Positions 26,201-39,837 of a DNA stretch of 64,000 nt are shown piece after piece (the first letter of the stretch is position 1; the number at the start of each line of letters is the position of its first letter). The notes below the pieces were generated by a model, which searched no databases, was not told where the DNA came from, and saw only the letters and a list, made by a program, of their open reading frames with translations. The DNA is taken from NCBI RefSeq assembly GCF_038396675.1, contig NC_088921.1:3924501-3988500 (forward strand). Reading direction: 5' to 3'. The position numbers and the translations under genes are program-made. The stretch comes from Hydra vulgaris. Taxonomy: Eukaryota > Cnidaria > Hydrozoa > Anthoathecata > Hydridae.

Positions 26201-27111
26201 TAGTTTGATTTATACTTCAGCTTATTTTTTTAAATATATCAAAATAAAGCATGTCATACTGATTTTTCAACATAACTGAGATGTTAATCGATTGTATATT
26301 CAACAGACTTCACTTTTTTTGTTGTAAATTTCTATATCTAAGAGTTCATCTAAATAATACATTGACATTCTAGAAAGTAAATTGAAACTTTTTTTAGCTT
26401 ACAACAGTTTTTATAAAACGCTGATAACCTTTTTAACTTTGGCATCTCTAAAAATAGAGATATATTAAATATTTAAAATTCATAAAAATATACTTAAAAT
26501 TCATATAATAATGATTGATTAAATTATCGATTTTTATCTTATTTTTGTTCGTTGCTTTTTTCTTTACAAAAGCATTTATATATTTTTGTAGCAAGGTCTA
26601 TAGTTACACGTCGTTTTTTGTGTGTGTGTAAAAAACCAAGGAAACGGGCTAGCACAAGAAAGATTTCATCATAAGAGTACCATTTTTTAAATCTTTTAAG
26701 AAAATTTAGTATTGGGCTAGATTAAAAATTTCTCAAGTTTGTTAGTATGATATACGTATTTTATTCGCAATTGAATCGCGTAAATTTCATTGCGCGTGCA
26801 AATTTAAACTCTTTAACTTGTTAAATCCCATTTAAACTTTTTTTCTCCATAAATAATGCTTTTTAATTTTCTGTTATGTTGTTAGGATAGGTAGGTGAAA
26901 AATTAGGAAATATTCCTTAAACTCTTAATTAAAAAAAGTTTCTTATTGAAAAGTAACCTAGCACTAAAAGTTTCTTAAGGTTTTGGAGCTTCTCGTACTA
27001 GTTTTTTATAAACAAGTTTATTATTCAAAAAAAAAACGTGCACCAGATGTCCAGTTTGTACATTGAAAATTTTGATTTTCTAAACAATAAGACCGTTAGG
27101 ACTTCTTCGAA
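26201..27111. other. AT-rich intronic DNA
   Basis: No gene recognised. Short direct repeats (ACTTAAAATTCATA and similar) occur near 26470-26510. Confidence 0.5.
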
Positions 27112-27286
27112 GGGGTCATTATAAATTACGTCATGCTATTTTTGACCGCTTTTGACCATCGCTCCATGCCCTCCTCCCTCATCACAAGATTGTAAGTCTT
27201 TAGTAACAAATCCTGTACAAGTCCTCATAAAACCACCAATTCTTTCCCCTCCTTCCTAGAGCGTGACGTAGTTTATGGAGGACCCC
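27112..27286. mobile_element. Small MITE with GGGGTC...GACCCC ends
   Basis: The left end reads GGGGTCATTATAAATTACGT and the right end, reverse-complemented, reads GGGGTCCTCCATAAACTACG. Both continue into CGTCA(T/C)GCT, giving about 27 bp imperfect terminal inverted repeats. The 175 bp between are pyrimidine-rich and non-coding. Flanking AA dinucleotides are present on both sides but are uninformative in this AT-rich DNA. The superfamily cannot be fixed from this alone. Confidence 0.7.
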
Positions 27287-28282
27287 AAAGGAACATAAAA
27301 AAAAGGTTTTGCACTCTGCGCTTCTACGTATAAACAAGACACCATAGCATTGCAGCTCTGCTTTAACGATAAAACTGTTGTTTATTATTGCAGCTGTATC
27401 AAAAATATATTATATCATGTTTTTGTTATAAAATTTAATGCAATTTTTAAATAATATAAATAGTTCTTTAAAGAGCTTTTTTTTAAAAAAAAAGATTTCA
27501 ATCAACGCCGAATTCGAATAAACAAAAATCTAAACATTTATTTAAACTCTCACTCTTTGAGTATTTAATGGTTTTTCACATAATTTATATTTCAAATATA
27601 TCGACGAAGGAGATTTACAATATTAAGTTCTTTATTTGAAATTCGATTTCAAATATTCATTTCACTTCAAATCAACGTTTAAATGAAACGCGTTTTGTTT
27701 GTTGACTTGTTACATCACTTGGTTATATTTAAATCACTTTTTTAATTTGCTTTTATTAGTAATATGAATATAAGGAAGTATTTTTTTTAATTAATATTAA
27801 TGATGAACTTTTTTTACATTATTTTAAATATGTTATATTTATGGTAAAACGAAGTTTAAAAAATGTGATAAAAATTATGTTTAAATTGATAAAATTAAAA
27901 TATTTTTTACAATTTTAGTAAAAAATTGTTTAATTAAAAGTTTCTTTTTTTTTCTTTTTATATATAATTTTATTATTTAAACGTATATAATTTAATATTA
28001 ATGTAAATACTATTATGTAATATATAATGTATTTAATTATAATATTTTTTATTGATTTTTTATTCTTTTATAACTTCTTATACGTAATATGTAAATATAT
28101 TATATATATAAATATTATAATTTATTATAAAATTATGTTATAAATTTTATATTTATAAATATATGTATCATTATGTTGATTATATTTCCTTATATATATT
28201 ATTCATATGTTATTAATTCCGATTATTGTTTAAATTTTTATTGATTTGTTTATTTTTATTAAATTATTGCTTTTTTCTTTAG
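27287..28282 (+). other. Last part of the inferred NLR intron
   Basis: Extremely AT-rich, ending in the pyrimidine tract TGCTTTTTTCTTTAG at the acceptor 28281-28282. No exon recognised. Confidence 0.5.
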
Positions 28283-28896
28283 ATCGTCTACTTGAATTAT
28301 CTCGTCAAAATGAAAACGATTATCATCTTGAACCTTATTACGTTAATTTATTCATTGAATGTTTTTATGAAAGTCAATCATCATTTACTGATGAAATAAA
28401 ATTAATCGTCGATGAACGAAAGTGGACGATTTGGATTGAAGATGGAAAAACTTCTTACGAAACTTCTTGTGAAAATTATTTCGTAAATCATTACATTAAA
28501 TCTGGAAGAAAGTTATCGTGGTTAATTGTTAATAAAAATATTTTAAGTGATGAAGAAAAAAATCTTATAATTCAATGTTCAACAAATGTTCGCAATGTTG
28601 AATTTCATTGTCCAATTAAATTCGAAGGATTGAAACCGAAAGATAAGATTGAAGTGTTGAGGATAAACATCTCAGATGATTTAAAAACGAAAAAAGATTT
28701 TGAAGAAAATTTTCTTCCGTGGATTAATCTTTGTGAAGGATTAAATCTTTGGCTTCACGACGACATCGATTTCATTGAAGAGATTTGTGAATGGATTCGT
28801 TGTTCGAATGTCAAGTGGTTGATGATCTACTACCGTGGAAAATATTTTAATAACCTCGATAAATTAAAAAACTTTATAACACAAAAAAATGTTTAA
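28283..28896 (+). CDS. C-terminal exon of the NLR gene
   Basis: Starts after the acceptor TTCTTTAG and ends at TAA 28894-28896. The donor at 11018 leaves one base (G) of a codon, and the first two bases here (AT) complete it to GAT, so the join reads LYSIL-D-RLLELSRQ with no frameshift. The start of this exon (LLELSRQ, then LFIECFYESQ) resembles the helical segment that follows NACHT in NLR proteins, where a CLYESQ-like motif is common. The rest is acidic, with short leucine-containing strands (VRNVEFHCPIKFEGL, IEVLRINISD, VKWLMIYYRGKYF) that might be degenerate leucine-rich repeats, though the periodicity is weak. Codon use is less AT-extreme than the surroundings. The frame upstream of the acceptor (from 28246) is rejected. 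An unseen small exon between the two cannot be excluded. Confidence 0.75.
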
Positions 28897-28931
28897 TATC
28901 TTAATTAAAATATGTACAATAATTATAAAAT

Positions 28932-28937
28932 AATAAA
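28932..28937 (+). promoter_or_regulatory. Possible polyadenylation signal AATAAA
   Basis: AATAAA 36 bases after the NLR stop codon. The position fits, but the hexamer is frequent by chance in DNA this AT-rich. Confidence 0.4.
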
Positions 28938-29744
28938 TGAAATATTTAATATATTATTTTATAATTAAACGTTTTAAAATGTACGAATTAATTTTAATAA
29001 TATTTTAAAATTTTCATTAATTTTCTAAATTATTTAAAGGATTATTTTTTATTTAAAGGATCAAAATATATTATTAATAAATAATTTTAACAATTATAAT
29101 ATATATAATTATTAGTTTTAATAATTATATAACTATTGTATTATTAATATATATAATTTTTATTAAATAACTTTATTAGTAATTATTCTAATATGAATAT
29201 ATTTTTTCAAAACCTTTTTGAAATTTTTGTTATTGTTTTTTGTTAATTATATTTTTATTTCATTGTTCATGAAATATATAATCATAATTAAGATAAATAA
29301 AAACTAGATAAATTTTTGTTATATTTTATTTAATGATTTAACTTTAAATATTTTTTAGAAGTTTTGAAACTCTCAAATTATTTGTAACGTTATGCAGAAA
29401 ATTTTTCGTTTAATGTTTTTTGTATTTATTTTTATGTAATTTTATAGATATTTAATTTTGCTATGAAAAATTAAAATTATATTTGTTTTCGATTTACACA
29501 ATATAAATTTATGTTTATGTCAATTATTTTCAGATGTTTAAGTTTTCGTCCATCTTTGTTTCTTTCAAAAATAATTTGTTGTCAACGTAATAATAAAATT
29601 CGAAATTTTTGTAGAATTTTTCGTCGAAGTTATTTTGTTCGAAATATAAATTTTCAATTAAATAACGTTTGTTGTTAGGCCTAATTGATAATTAATTTTT
29701 TATTTAATCTTTTTTAAATCAACAGTTATGACCATAAATAATGA
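28938..29744. other. AT-rich DNA, nothing recognised
   Basis: No gene or repeat could be supported. Confidence 0.5.
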
Positions 29745-30120
29745 GAGTCGGTTGCGGTTAAAGGTGGGGTGGTATAATAAATTATAATGGTTCCATTGAA
29801 CAAGGTAATTAAAAGGGTGGGATAGGTAATTCGATTAACAGGTAGTATTAAAGGTGGTAATAATGGTGTGTTAGTTAATGGTATGAGGTAAAATAATTTT
29901 ATAATTTTTGTAAATGAACAAGGTGGTACTAAGGGTGAGATGTGTACACGGGGTGATGATAAATTATAATGGTTTAATTAAACAAGATTGTTTAAAGGGT
30001 CGAATATCTGGGTCAAATAACATTTGAGTTATAAGGGTGGTAATGGTGTGTAATTGAACACAAGTGGTAATGATGTTGGTATGGGGTAAAGGGACTTTAT
30101 AAGTCTTCGTAAATGACAAA
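29745..30120 (+). repeat. C-poor, GGT-rich degenerate direct repeat
   Basis: The plus strand is rich in GGTGG/GGTAA words and almost lacks C. It appears to be two diverged units of about 190 bp: both start near ATAAATTATAATGGTT (29775 and about 29958), then share AAAGGGT, GGTGGTAA(TAA)TGGTGTGT and GGGGTAAA/GAGGTAAA followed by GTAAATGA. A piece of a third unit may follow the minisatellite near 30425-30465 (GGGGTTTTAAGTGACAAA). The short minus-strand frame here is a by-product of this composition. Confidence 0.6.
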
Positions 30121-30164
30121 ATGATACGTAATAATAAACTAAGAGTAGATGGATACGTGGTTCT

Positions 30165-30425
30165 CAATAACAGATATTAAGGTTTGGTGGGAGCGGTATC
30201 AATGGTATATATATATTTTTTTTACTGGTAACTTTTTAATTCCGAGTTGTTCAATAACAGATATTAAAGGTTTGGTGGGAGAGGTATCAATAGCATATAA
30301 TTTTTTTTTTACCGGTGACTTTAATTCCGAGTTGTTCAATAACAGATATTAAGGTTTGGTGGGAGAGGTATCAAAGGTATTTTTTTTTTTTTAACGGTGA
30401 CTTTTTAATTCCGAGTTGTTCAATA
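30165..30425. repeat. Minisatellite, three units of 84-87 bp
   Basis: The phrase CAATAACAGATATTAA starts at 30165, 30252 and 30337, each followed by GGTTTGGTGGGAG(A/C)GGTATCAA, a T run, and (C/T)GGTGACTTT..AATTCCGAGTTGTT. A fourth unit begins at 30421 and breaks off. Units differ mainly in T-run length. Confidence 0.9.
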
Positions 30426-31334
30426 TTGGGGTTTTAAGTGACAAAAAAAAATCTTTGTAAATGAAAATAATGATATTTTTTTTTAGTTTCTAGGCTTCTT
30501 TATAGGATTCGTTAACTTTAAAGGATAAAATTTCGATTATATAGGAATAAACTTTACGATTTTCTTATTGTTTACAAAATTCGGATCGATCGTTGCTAAT
30601 AAATGATGCCGTTGTTTTTCAATACTCTTTAAATTTAATACCGTGTTTTCATAACGCAATGTGAATTATAAATCAGAAGTAGCAATTGCATTGATAAAGT
30701 ATTTTAATATATGACAAGAGCATTCATAAGACAATGTGTTATGTGATGATGAATCTCCTGATATAAAACTTTATAAACGTGCAGTTTAATAACGATATTT
30801 ATTTTTGCTCCCATTTAACAATAATCTGAAAACAATTTATTTTCATCAATTTTATCAAAAAATATTTTTTCTGTCAATCTATTTTTTTTTTAAAAAAAAC
30901 TAAAATACTTATGTTACAATTACAATTTATGATTATAAGATTTAAATTTTATACAAAAATGTTACTTTAGTGATTTTAAAAAATCGTTAACATTTGTATC
31001 TGCATCAGAAAGTTTATAACACCAGTTGTCTGTATTCTTTTGTCTTCTTAAAAATTGCTAAAACAAATAATTGGTATTGTTAATTACTACAATTATCAGC
31101 AATAATCTGCGCAAAATACTCTTCTGAATGCAAATTTACCACATCAATATAGTGATTTAGAATCATTTTTTAAATCGAAAGTTTCTTGCATGTCAATTAT
31201 GACATAAATAAAATAGTAATTTCCGAGTTTTTTATTATTTACTTAAGTCAAAAAATTTAGATTGCTAAAAACTACCCATAAATCTACTTAAAATTACTTT
31301 AAATTTTTTTTAGTTTGGTTTATTCATGGTCAAC
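30426..31334. other. AT-rich DNA, nothing recognised
   Basis: No coding or repeat signal that can be supported. Confidence 0.5.
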
Positions 31335-32804
31335 AAAATTTACAAGTTGTTGACAAAGCGCGGCACACCAGGTCTCTCTATTATGAAAATACAGTTTTTC
31401 GATTTCAGCTAAAGTGAAGATGCCAGAGCAGAGAAAGTTCATGTTTGAAATTGTTCAAGTACTTTGCCTCCACCGCATTTTCAGTTACGTAATTCCATGA
31501 TTTTACAACACGGTTGGTGAGGTAGTTGTTTTTTTCAGCTCAGTTTTGAACAAGTTGTACTTTTAGTTGTTTAGTGTGTCCTTGTGGCCAAATGCTGTAC
31601 TTTAAAGATTTGATATTTCGTTAAAGTTGTGGGACCTGGAAGTTAACTTTGTCGATTTTGCTCATGATTTTATATTGCTCGATAAAGTCTCTTCTTACTC
31701 ATCGTTCAGTTAGTGTTTTCTGGTTAAGGCTTAAATGTCTCTGAGTATACGGAAGATGTTTTAAGGTGGCAATATGTTTTGTGGCTTGCTCGAGTTTGGC
31801 TATGTCTTGAGCTAAAAACGATGACTTGTACTGCAAAATTGTAGATGCGGGCGAACGTACGAAAAATACAGTGTGCGCTATAATGCAGAACTTCAACCTC
31901 GAAAAGTCTTCTTGAGCCTGCCAAGCACTTGGTTGCCAGCTGATGCAGCCACGCAGATTTGTTTTTAACTTTTAGACGCTAGTCATAAAAAGGCCTTGGT
32001 CTCGTTCAGATGACGTGCACGATAGCTGATGCAGTTGGCCTACCAAGTTATTACTTGTATAAATTGCATTCAATTTTTGTTGTTGCTGCGCCCAGTGTGC
32101 ATGACTTTGTCATGGTTTAATTCGACGACTTCAATTATTTTACAGTTGCCTGCATACATTATAAAGTGGTGTCCTATTTTGTTTGCCAAATTGTTTCTCC
32201 ACGCAACGGCCTTGTTCGTCAAGTTTCGTGTTTCGGAGTTATAGAGTTGAGAGAGGGTTATAACCACAATTATATAGCCTCCTCGTCTGTAGTGGTCTTC
32301 TGGGACTTGGGGAAATAAATTAACAAAAAAAATAAAAAATAATAAAAAATCGTATATGTAGATAAGGAAAAGAAGTAGCCCAAGAACAGATTCATGTGGC
32401 AAACCGCTAGATACTGTTTTCCAATCGAATTTATTGTTTTCAATGGCTACATGTTGTAGGAGGTTGGTTGGCCAGCTCTTGATCCATTTATGCAAGTTTT
32501 CGGACACTCCATAGGGTTTGAGATTATGCAGCAGACGACGGTGCGTTACTTTATCGAATGCTTTATCAAAGTCTGTGAATAAGATATCGGTTGCAAGCAA
32601 CTTCAGTCAGGCTGTCGGTAGTTTCAAGTTGGTTTGTGACGCAACCTTTTCCCTTTCAGAACCCGTGTCGAGCAGAGCTGATGAGTTTATTTTTTTCAAG
32701 TGGTCAGTAATGTGTCTGTGTACAATTCATTCCATTACCTTGCGAGGGACAGAAGTGCGTGAGATAGGTCGATAGTTTGAGGAGAAATTGCAATTAAACA
32801 ACTT
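31335..32804 (-). pseudogene. CR1/L2/Jockey-type LINE reverse transcriptase remnant
   Basis: Minus-strand fragments of a LINE RT in order. NYRPISRTSVPRKVME lies near 32700-32790. Next comes FTDFDKAFDKVTHRRLL, then KPYGVSENLHKWIKSW, SSGLPHESVLGLLLFLIYIYD, and after a SINE insertion GHHFIMYAGNCKII and DKVMHTGRS. The C-terminal region at about 31450-31900 reads LEQATKHIATLKHLPYTQR, then FIEQYKIM and LTNRVVKSWNYV. The catalytic box reads YAGN where YADD is expected, and there are frameshifts, so it is inactive. It is truncated at the left end of the Mutator-like element at 32805. The family differs from the 4.3 kb LINE. Confidence 0.85.
32188..32350 (+). mobile_element. SINE 3' fragment inserted in the LINE
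   Basis: Matches the body of the complete SINEs at 50349 and 51404 (TTGTTTCTCCACGCA, GTTGAGAGAGGGTTATAACC, AGCCTCCTCGTCTGTAGTGG), ending in an A-rich tail. The tRNA-like head is missing. It interrupts the LINE between the LIYIYD and MYAGN motifs, in the opposite orientation, so it is younger than the LINE. Confidence 0.85.
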
Positions 32805-33512
32805 AGGTGGTTTCTATGTGATCAAAACTTTTTATTTATTAATTTTTTCAAAAGTAGGTACAGAATGTGTAAAAAAAAATATTTTTTCGAACTCCAAAAA
32901 TATATTGATGATCACATAGAAGCCTATAGAGTCAAAATAACCCCAAAAAATAGTGTTTACTCGAAACAAAATTTATTAAAAGATTTTGCTTCTAGTAAAA
33001 GTTATGCTTCAAAACAACTGTATTTTCGAAAAATCTGCTATTAGGCCTCTAATATTAGTTCCCTAACCACGACTTACAAAAAATAAACTTATTTGAAAAA
33101 AACTCAGGCATTAGCAGTACACTGGATGAATAAGCCCAAAAATTTCAAGTTATCACTATTAATTCAACATTTATGATGTTTTTCGTGAGACAATTTTCTT
33201 GAAAAACGGTTTGGTAGAAAATCAAAAAGCAAGAAAGTAAATTTGTTTTTAAAACTAAAATCCTCCTTTTAATTAAGTTTCTCCTCCCTCTTTATCTCTT
33301 TGTTCAATAAACCCTTCTTGATGGCTTTTAGTTTGTTTTTTTTTGCTTTAGTCTTACCTGATGTTGTAATAAGTAAAATTTGGATGCTGTGTCGGTTCAT
33401 TTTTTCAGATATAATATTAAAATAGACACCGGTCTGTATTCCAAGTTTTTTATATAATTTTTTTTTTATAAAATTGACCTTCGTTGAATTGGAGAATAGA
33501 GAGAATTAGAAA

Positions 33513-33560
33513 AGTTGGTACACTGATGAAGGATAGCTATTCTTCATCATTGTACCAACT
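33513..33560. repeat. 48 bp near-perfect palindrome without a loop
   Basis: AGTTGGTACACTGATGAAGG... pairs with itself around the centre TAGCTA: 22 of 24 positions per arm match. Confidence 0.92.
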
Positions 33561-33596
33561 ATTGTACCTAACCACTTTTTCATAGTGTAAACTTTT

Positions 33597-34600
33597 TCAT
33601 TGACTTCTTCGAATGGCAATACCATAATAATTTGTTATTAAATTGATGGAATTGTTTGTCAATTTTCCTTTTTCACCAAATGGTGATGAGGTATTTTTAT
33701 ATTCTTGTACTAGTATTCTAATTCGAGAACCTTTTCGTCTGTTTACATGTTCAATACATTCAAGTTTAACAGGTGTAATACCAAACTGTGCTTCGTAGGG
33801 TTTGAAGTAAACAACTTCTTTGTAAGAAACTGTGTCTATATCTCTAAGATACTCATTATAAACTAGTTTATTTCGACTCACAGATTGCTGAAATATATTA
33901 ATAGCACCTGAGGATTCCATTGCTCCTGATGACTTTTGATGTTAATTTTACAATTATGTGCAACATTAAAATTTGTGTATTCTATTGTCCCTTTTTGTCC
34001 ACCTCATATTATACACTGCCTGCAATGTTTTGATAAAACAATAACATCCAAACACTTTCCTTTGCTTACTGCTGCCACTACAACGTTTAACGAGGAGTGT
34101 CCTCTTTTTTGCCAAGTTCCATCAATCAATAAACGGCAAGAATGCATACATGGGGCAATTTCTTCCATTTTTCTTTCATTTGCATACTTTCTAGTGCAGA
34201 ATTTTCGTATGCAGAAAATAACTTATTATTAGTATTTCTAAAGGAAGTATTAAATGTTGAGTGCATATTCATACACCGTACAAATGTTTTAATCGATTTG
34301 TGCTCTTTACCAATTTCTCGAAATGCCATAACCAATCGAACATTAATTTCACTTGGTTTACAACCATACATTTTTTCAGAAGCACTAAAAGTTGAAGTAT
34401 ACTTGTGACTTTTATTTTTACATTTTCTACAAAAGTAAACAATTTTATGAGAAAATTCCTTTTTATCATCCAAACTATTAGATATTGTGACATTGGCTTC
34501 CCCACATTCTTGACATTTGTTTCTTACTTCTATCATTTCCATAAGTATTTTAAAATTTATAAATAAAAAATAATCATCACTACTTCCAGAATGTTCAGCT
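33597..34600 (-). pseudogene. Mutator-like transposase, broken
   Basis: The minus-strand pieces follow the order of animal proteins with a Mutator-like transposase domain. An N-terminal zinc ribbon has CQECGEANVTISNSLDD and VYFCRKCKNKS. Then come EINVRLVMAFREIGKEHKSI, FVRCMNMHSTFNTSF and, in a shifted frame, IDGTWQKRGHSSLN, carrying the likely first catalytic Asp, followed by GKCLDVIVLSKHCRQC. In the final piece (33597-33920) are SSGAMESSGAINIFQQSV, LRDIDTVSYKEVVYFKPY and VNRRKGSRIRILVQEYK with GKLTNNSINLITNYYGIAIR. There are two or more frameshifts and several stops in the middle. The part after the YYGIAIR motif is mostly missing and contains a 48 bp palindrome. Confidence 0.88.
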
Positions 34601-35859
34601 GGTTTAATGGTAAATTTTTTTTAGTGATATTTTCAATATTTACATTTTTTTTTATTTCCATTGATACCACATTTATTATTTACAATATGTACAGATTTTT
34701 TACAACCACGAGCCCCAACACCCTTTCTTGATGACTTTCTTTTGTTATTTCAAAAGTTTCCCATATTAAATCTTTATTATTTTACTAGAATCTAGCTAAA
34801 ATGATAAATAATTTCTACAAAACACATAAGAAAACAGCAAAAAATAAAAAAAGTTATTATAAAAAAGCCTGCATACTGTTTGCACTTTGCAACAGCATAA
34901 CTTAAAATTATTAAATATTTAACAACTTGGACGTGCAAGGCAACATTAGAATAGCAAAAGAGATGTACTAGTTTAAGTTTTAAGGTACATTTAAGATAAT
35001 AACTAAAAAAATAAAACGGTTGCTATGGCTGTTGCTAGGCACTAAAATTATACCATCCTGTATAAAATAGTAAATATTGTTAAAAGCATAAACAAACAGA
35101 AAGAACGTTATATTTTACATTAGAATATCTTTTTTGCCAAAAAATCAATTTTTGAAAAAATTTTGACTTTTGATTATGAAGAAACCACCTTAGAGTATAA
35201 TTTAAAATTATTTAAGTGATTAACTATTAACTATAAAATTTTAAGATTTCTATTCACAGTGGACCAGAGAGACCGCCAGGTTTTATGTCGTGTCAATTGA
35301 ATCAAACCGTTTTTATTCAAGAGTATTTTTAGTTTATATGTAGAAAAAAGGGTTTTTGAAATTAAAATAAAGTGCTAAGGGCCAAAAATGGGCCAAAACA
35401 GGGTGTTAAGATAGTTTCCACCTACCCATTTTTTCAATTGATTATGATTGAAAATATTATACTGATTAGAAATCATATAAAAACATAGGTCTGAAAGTTA
35501 CTAAAAAGTGTTTTTTTTTACATTAGAAGTTAAAAATATTTGAATTAAAATATAAAAAACCAACTTCTTTTTAAAAATTCCTTTTTGCGCCTTTAAAAAT
35601 TTAACAGAAATGAAGTAACTATTTACGGTGTCTGAAAAAACTGGTTTTTATTACCATCAATTGCTGAAAAATGTTTGAATAATAATTATATAGAAGAAAT
35701 TTAGAAGCTGATATTTTTTAAATGATGAAAATAACACTAAATTATAAAAATATAAAATAAATGATAATTTTTATTTATAAACAAATGTTAACTAAAAATA
35801 ACAAATTAGGCAACATTAAAAGTATAATTCTTTCGCATAGCAAATAAAATCCAGGGTGC

Positions 35860-35889
35860 GCGATTATATAAAGAAATTTATATAATCGC
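35860..35889. repeat. Perfect hairpin, 13 bp arms, GAAA loop
   Basis: GCGATTATATAAA (35860-35872), loop GAAA, and its reverse complement at 35877-35889. It lies in the 5' part of the 3.7 kb transposon. Confidence 0.9.
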
Positions 35890-35952
35890 AAAAAAGATAG
35901 CTTAAAAAGGGTTTTATATGTGGATATTGTGCTTTTATATTACTTTTCATAA

Positions 35953-35954
<2 letters not shown>

Positions 35955-36034
<80 letters not shown>
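35955..36034. repeat. (AT)n microsatellite
   Basis: Uninterrupted AT run of about 80 bases upstream of the transposase start. Confidence 0.95.
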
Positions 36035-36038
<4 letters not shown>

Positions 36039-36177
36039 ATTGATTTTATAAGATCTAATTTATTTTTTTTTATATTAAATAAAACTATATATTTATATTT
36101 TAATATTTTTTGTATAATATCTTATATTGCAGATTATAAAAAATATAGCGTATTTAGTTCTTTTTTAACTTGTTTAA

Positions 36178-38539
<2,362 letters not shown>

Positions 38540-38987
38540 TTGGTTTATGTTCCATATATCAGTAATATTTATAAATATTAGTCGTTTTATTGTTTTAAAT
38601 TTTATTCAATTTATCTAAATAAATTAAAGAAAAAAGATTGATAAATAAAAAATAATCTAAAAAAGTAAAAGAGTTTTATACTTTTTATTAGATCCTGGGG
38701 GCGCTGTATCTGACTAATGAAATATAATAATTTTAAAATAATTTTGCAAATATAAACTTCTAAACTAAATGCAGGGAGAAAAAAAAATTATAATTGAAAA
38801 AAAAAATCTTAAATGGGTTTGGGGCCCCTCAATCTTCCCTTTTGCCCCATTTGGGACCCTTAGCACTTGGTTTAGATTTTAAAAACAACTTTTTCTATTA
38901 TTATAAAATAAATACTCTTAAATAAAAAAAGTTTTGTTTAATTGACACGACATAAAACCTGGCGGTCTCTCTGGTCCACTGTGTATT

Positions 38988-39837
38988 CTGCATTTTTTTT
39001 TAAGCTACAAAATAATTTTTAATGTAAACCCATAAAAAAAAACTAAGCGCGAATAAGATTTGTATTTAATATCATTTGTTTACCAACACATGATATTTTT
39101 ATTAAAAGTTCTTCATTTTCATTTTCCAATATTGGAACAATGAAAAAAAAGTAGAGGTCAATAATTTTAACAGAAAAGTGAAAAAGGCACTTGAAATGCA
39201 ACGCCATTAATGCGCACCTTCAGTCGGCGGTCTGAATGAGAATGACGGAGATTTGAATCAGGATGACGGTGGTCTGAATCAGAACGACGTCACGACTTTC
39301 TTTTGGAAACAGGTTTTAATATTTGAATGAAAAGAAATTATTTCATTGATTTGCTTTTGTTTTGATTTTTGTTTTTAACAATTTTTACATAAATATTCAA
39401 AAAACAGTGGGCGCCTATATTTTATAGAACTTTACAAACAGTATCATCAACACGATTTAATAATAAACAATATCATTAAATATAAACTTATTAAAACTAT
39501 AAACAAATCTGCAATTATCTGATTCTTCGCTCTTAAGTTTCTTACAAAGTTTCTCAACGTTCTAATAGATGTTTTTTATAACTTGTCGCTATGAAAATAG
39601 CTGTTTTTTAAAAAATTCAACGCAGACATTCATGATATAGGTCTTTCTAGATTGGTTAATTACTAGTAAAAATTTATTAAATTACTTCTTCATTTTTTTT
39701 TAAACAACAAAACATTGAAATGTTATTATAAACTATATTGAGATTTCCATACTAAAAAAAAAAAATAATTAACAAAAAGAGTGTAACAAAAATAGTCAAA
39801 ACTATTAACAATACCATAACATTAAAAAAAAAAACAC
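38988..39837. other. Mostly AT-rich DNA with one 3 x 21 bp repeat
   Basis: At 39229-39291 three tandem 21 bp units (GGTCTGAATGAGAATGACGG and variants) occur in less AT-rich DNA. In one frame they encode a seven-residue repeat of the type GLNENDG. No larger coding frame surrounds them. The rest holds nothing recognisable. Confidence 0.55.

Larger units (their letters stand above)
32805..35190 (-). mobile_element. Mutator-like (MULE) element with inverted ends
   Basis: The left end reads AGGTGGTTTCTATGTGATCA and the reverse complement of the right end reads AGGTGGTTTCTTCATAATCA. Both continue into similar AT-rich sequence with TTTTTTCAAAA, giving roughly 45 bp of imperfect terminal inverted repeat around a minus-strand Mutator-type transposase. 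No matching 8-10 bp target duplication was found beside the ends, so the exact borders are less certain. Near the left end an inner inverted repeat (TTCTATGTGATCA near 32811 and TGATCACATAGAA near 32920) could form a stem. Confidence 0.65.

Noticed and set aside
29964..30352. Short genes over the minisatellite on either strand
   Set aside because: Frames repeat with the 85 bp unit and are interrupted by variable T runs.
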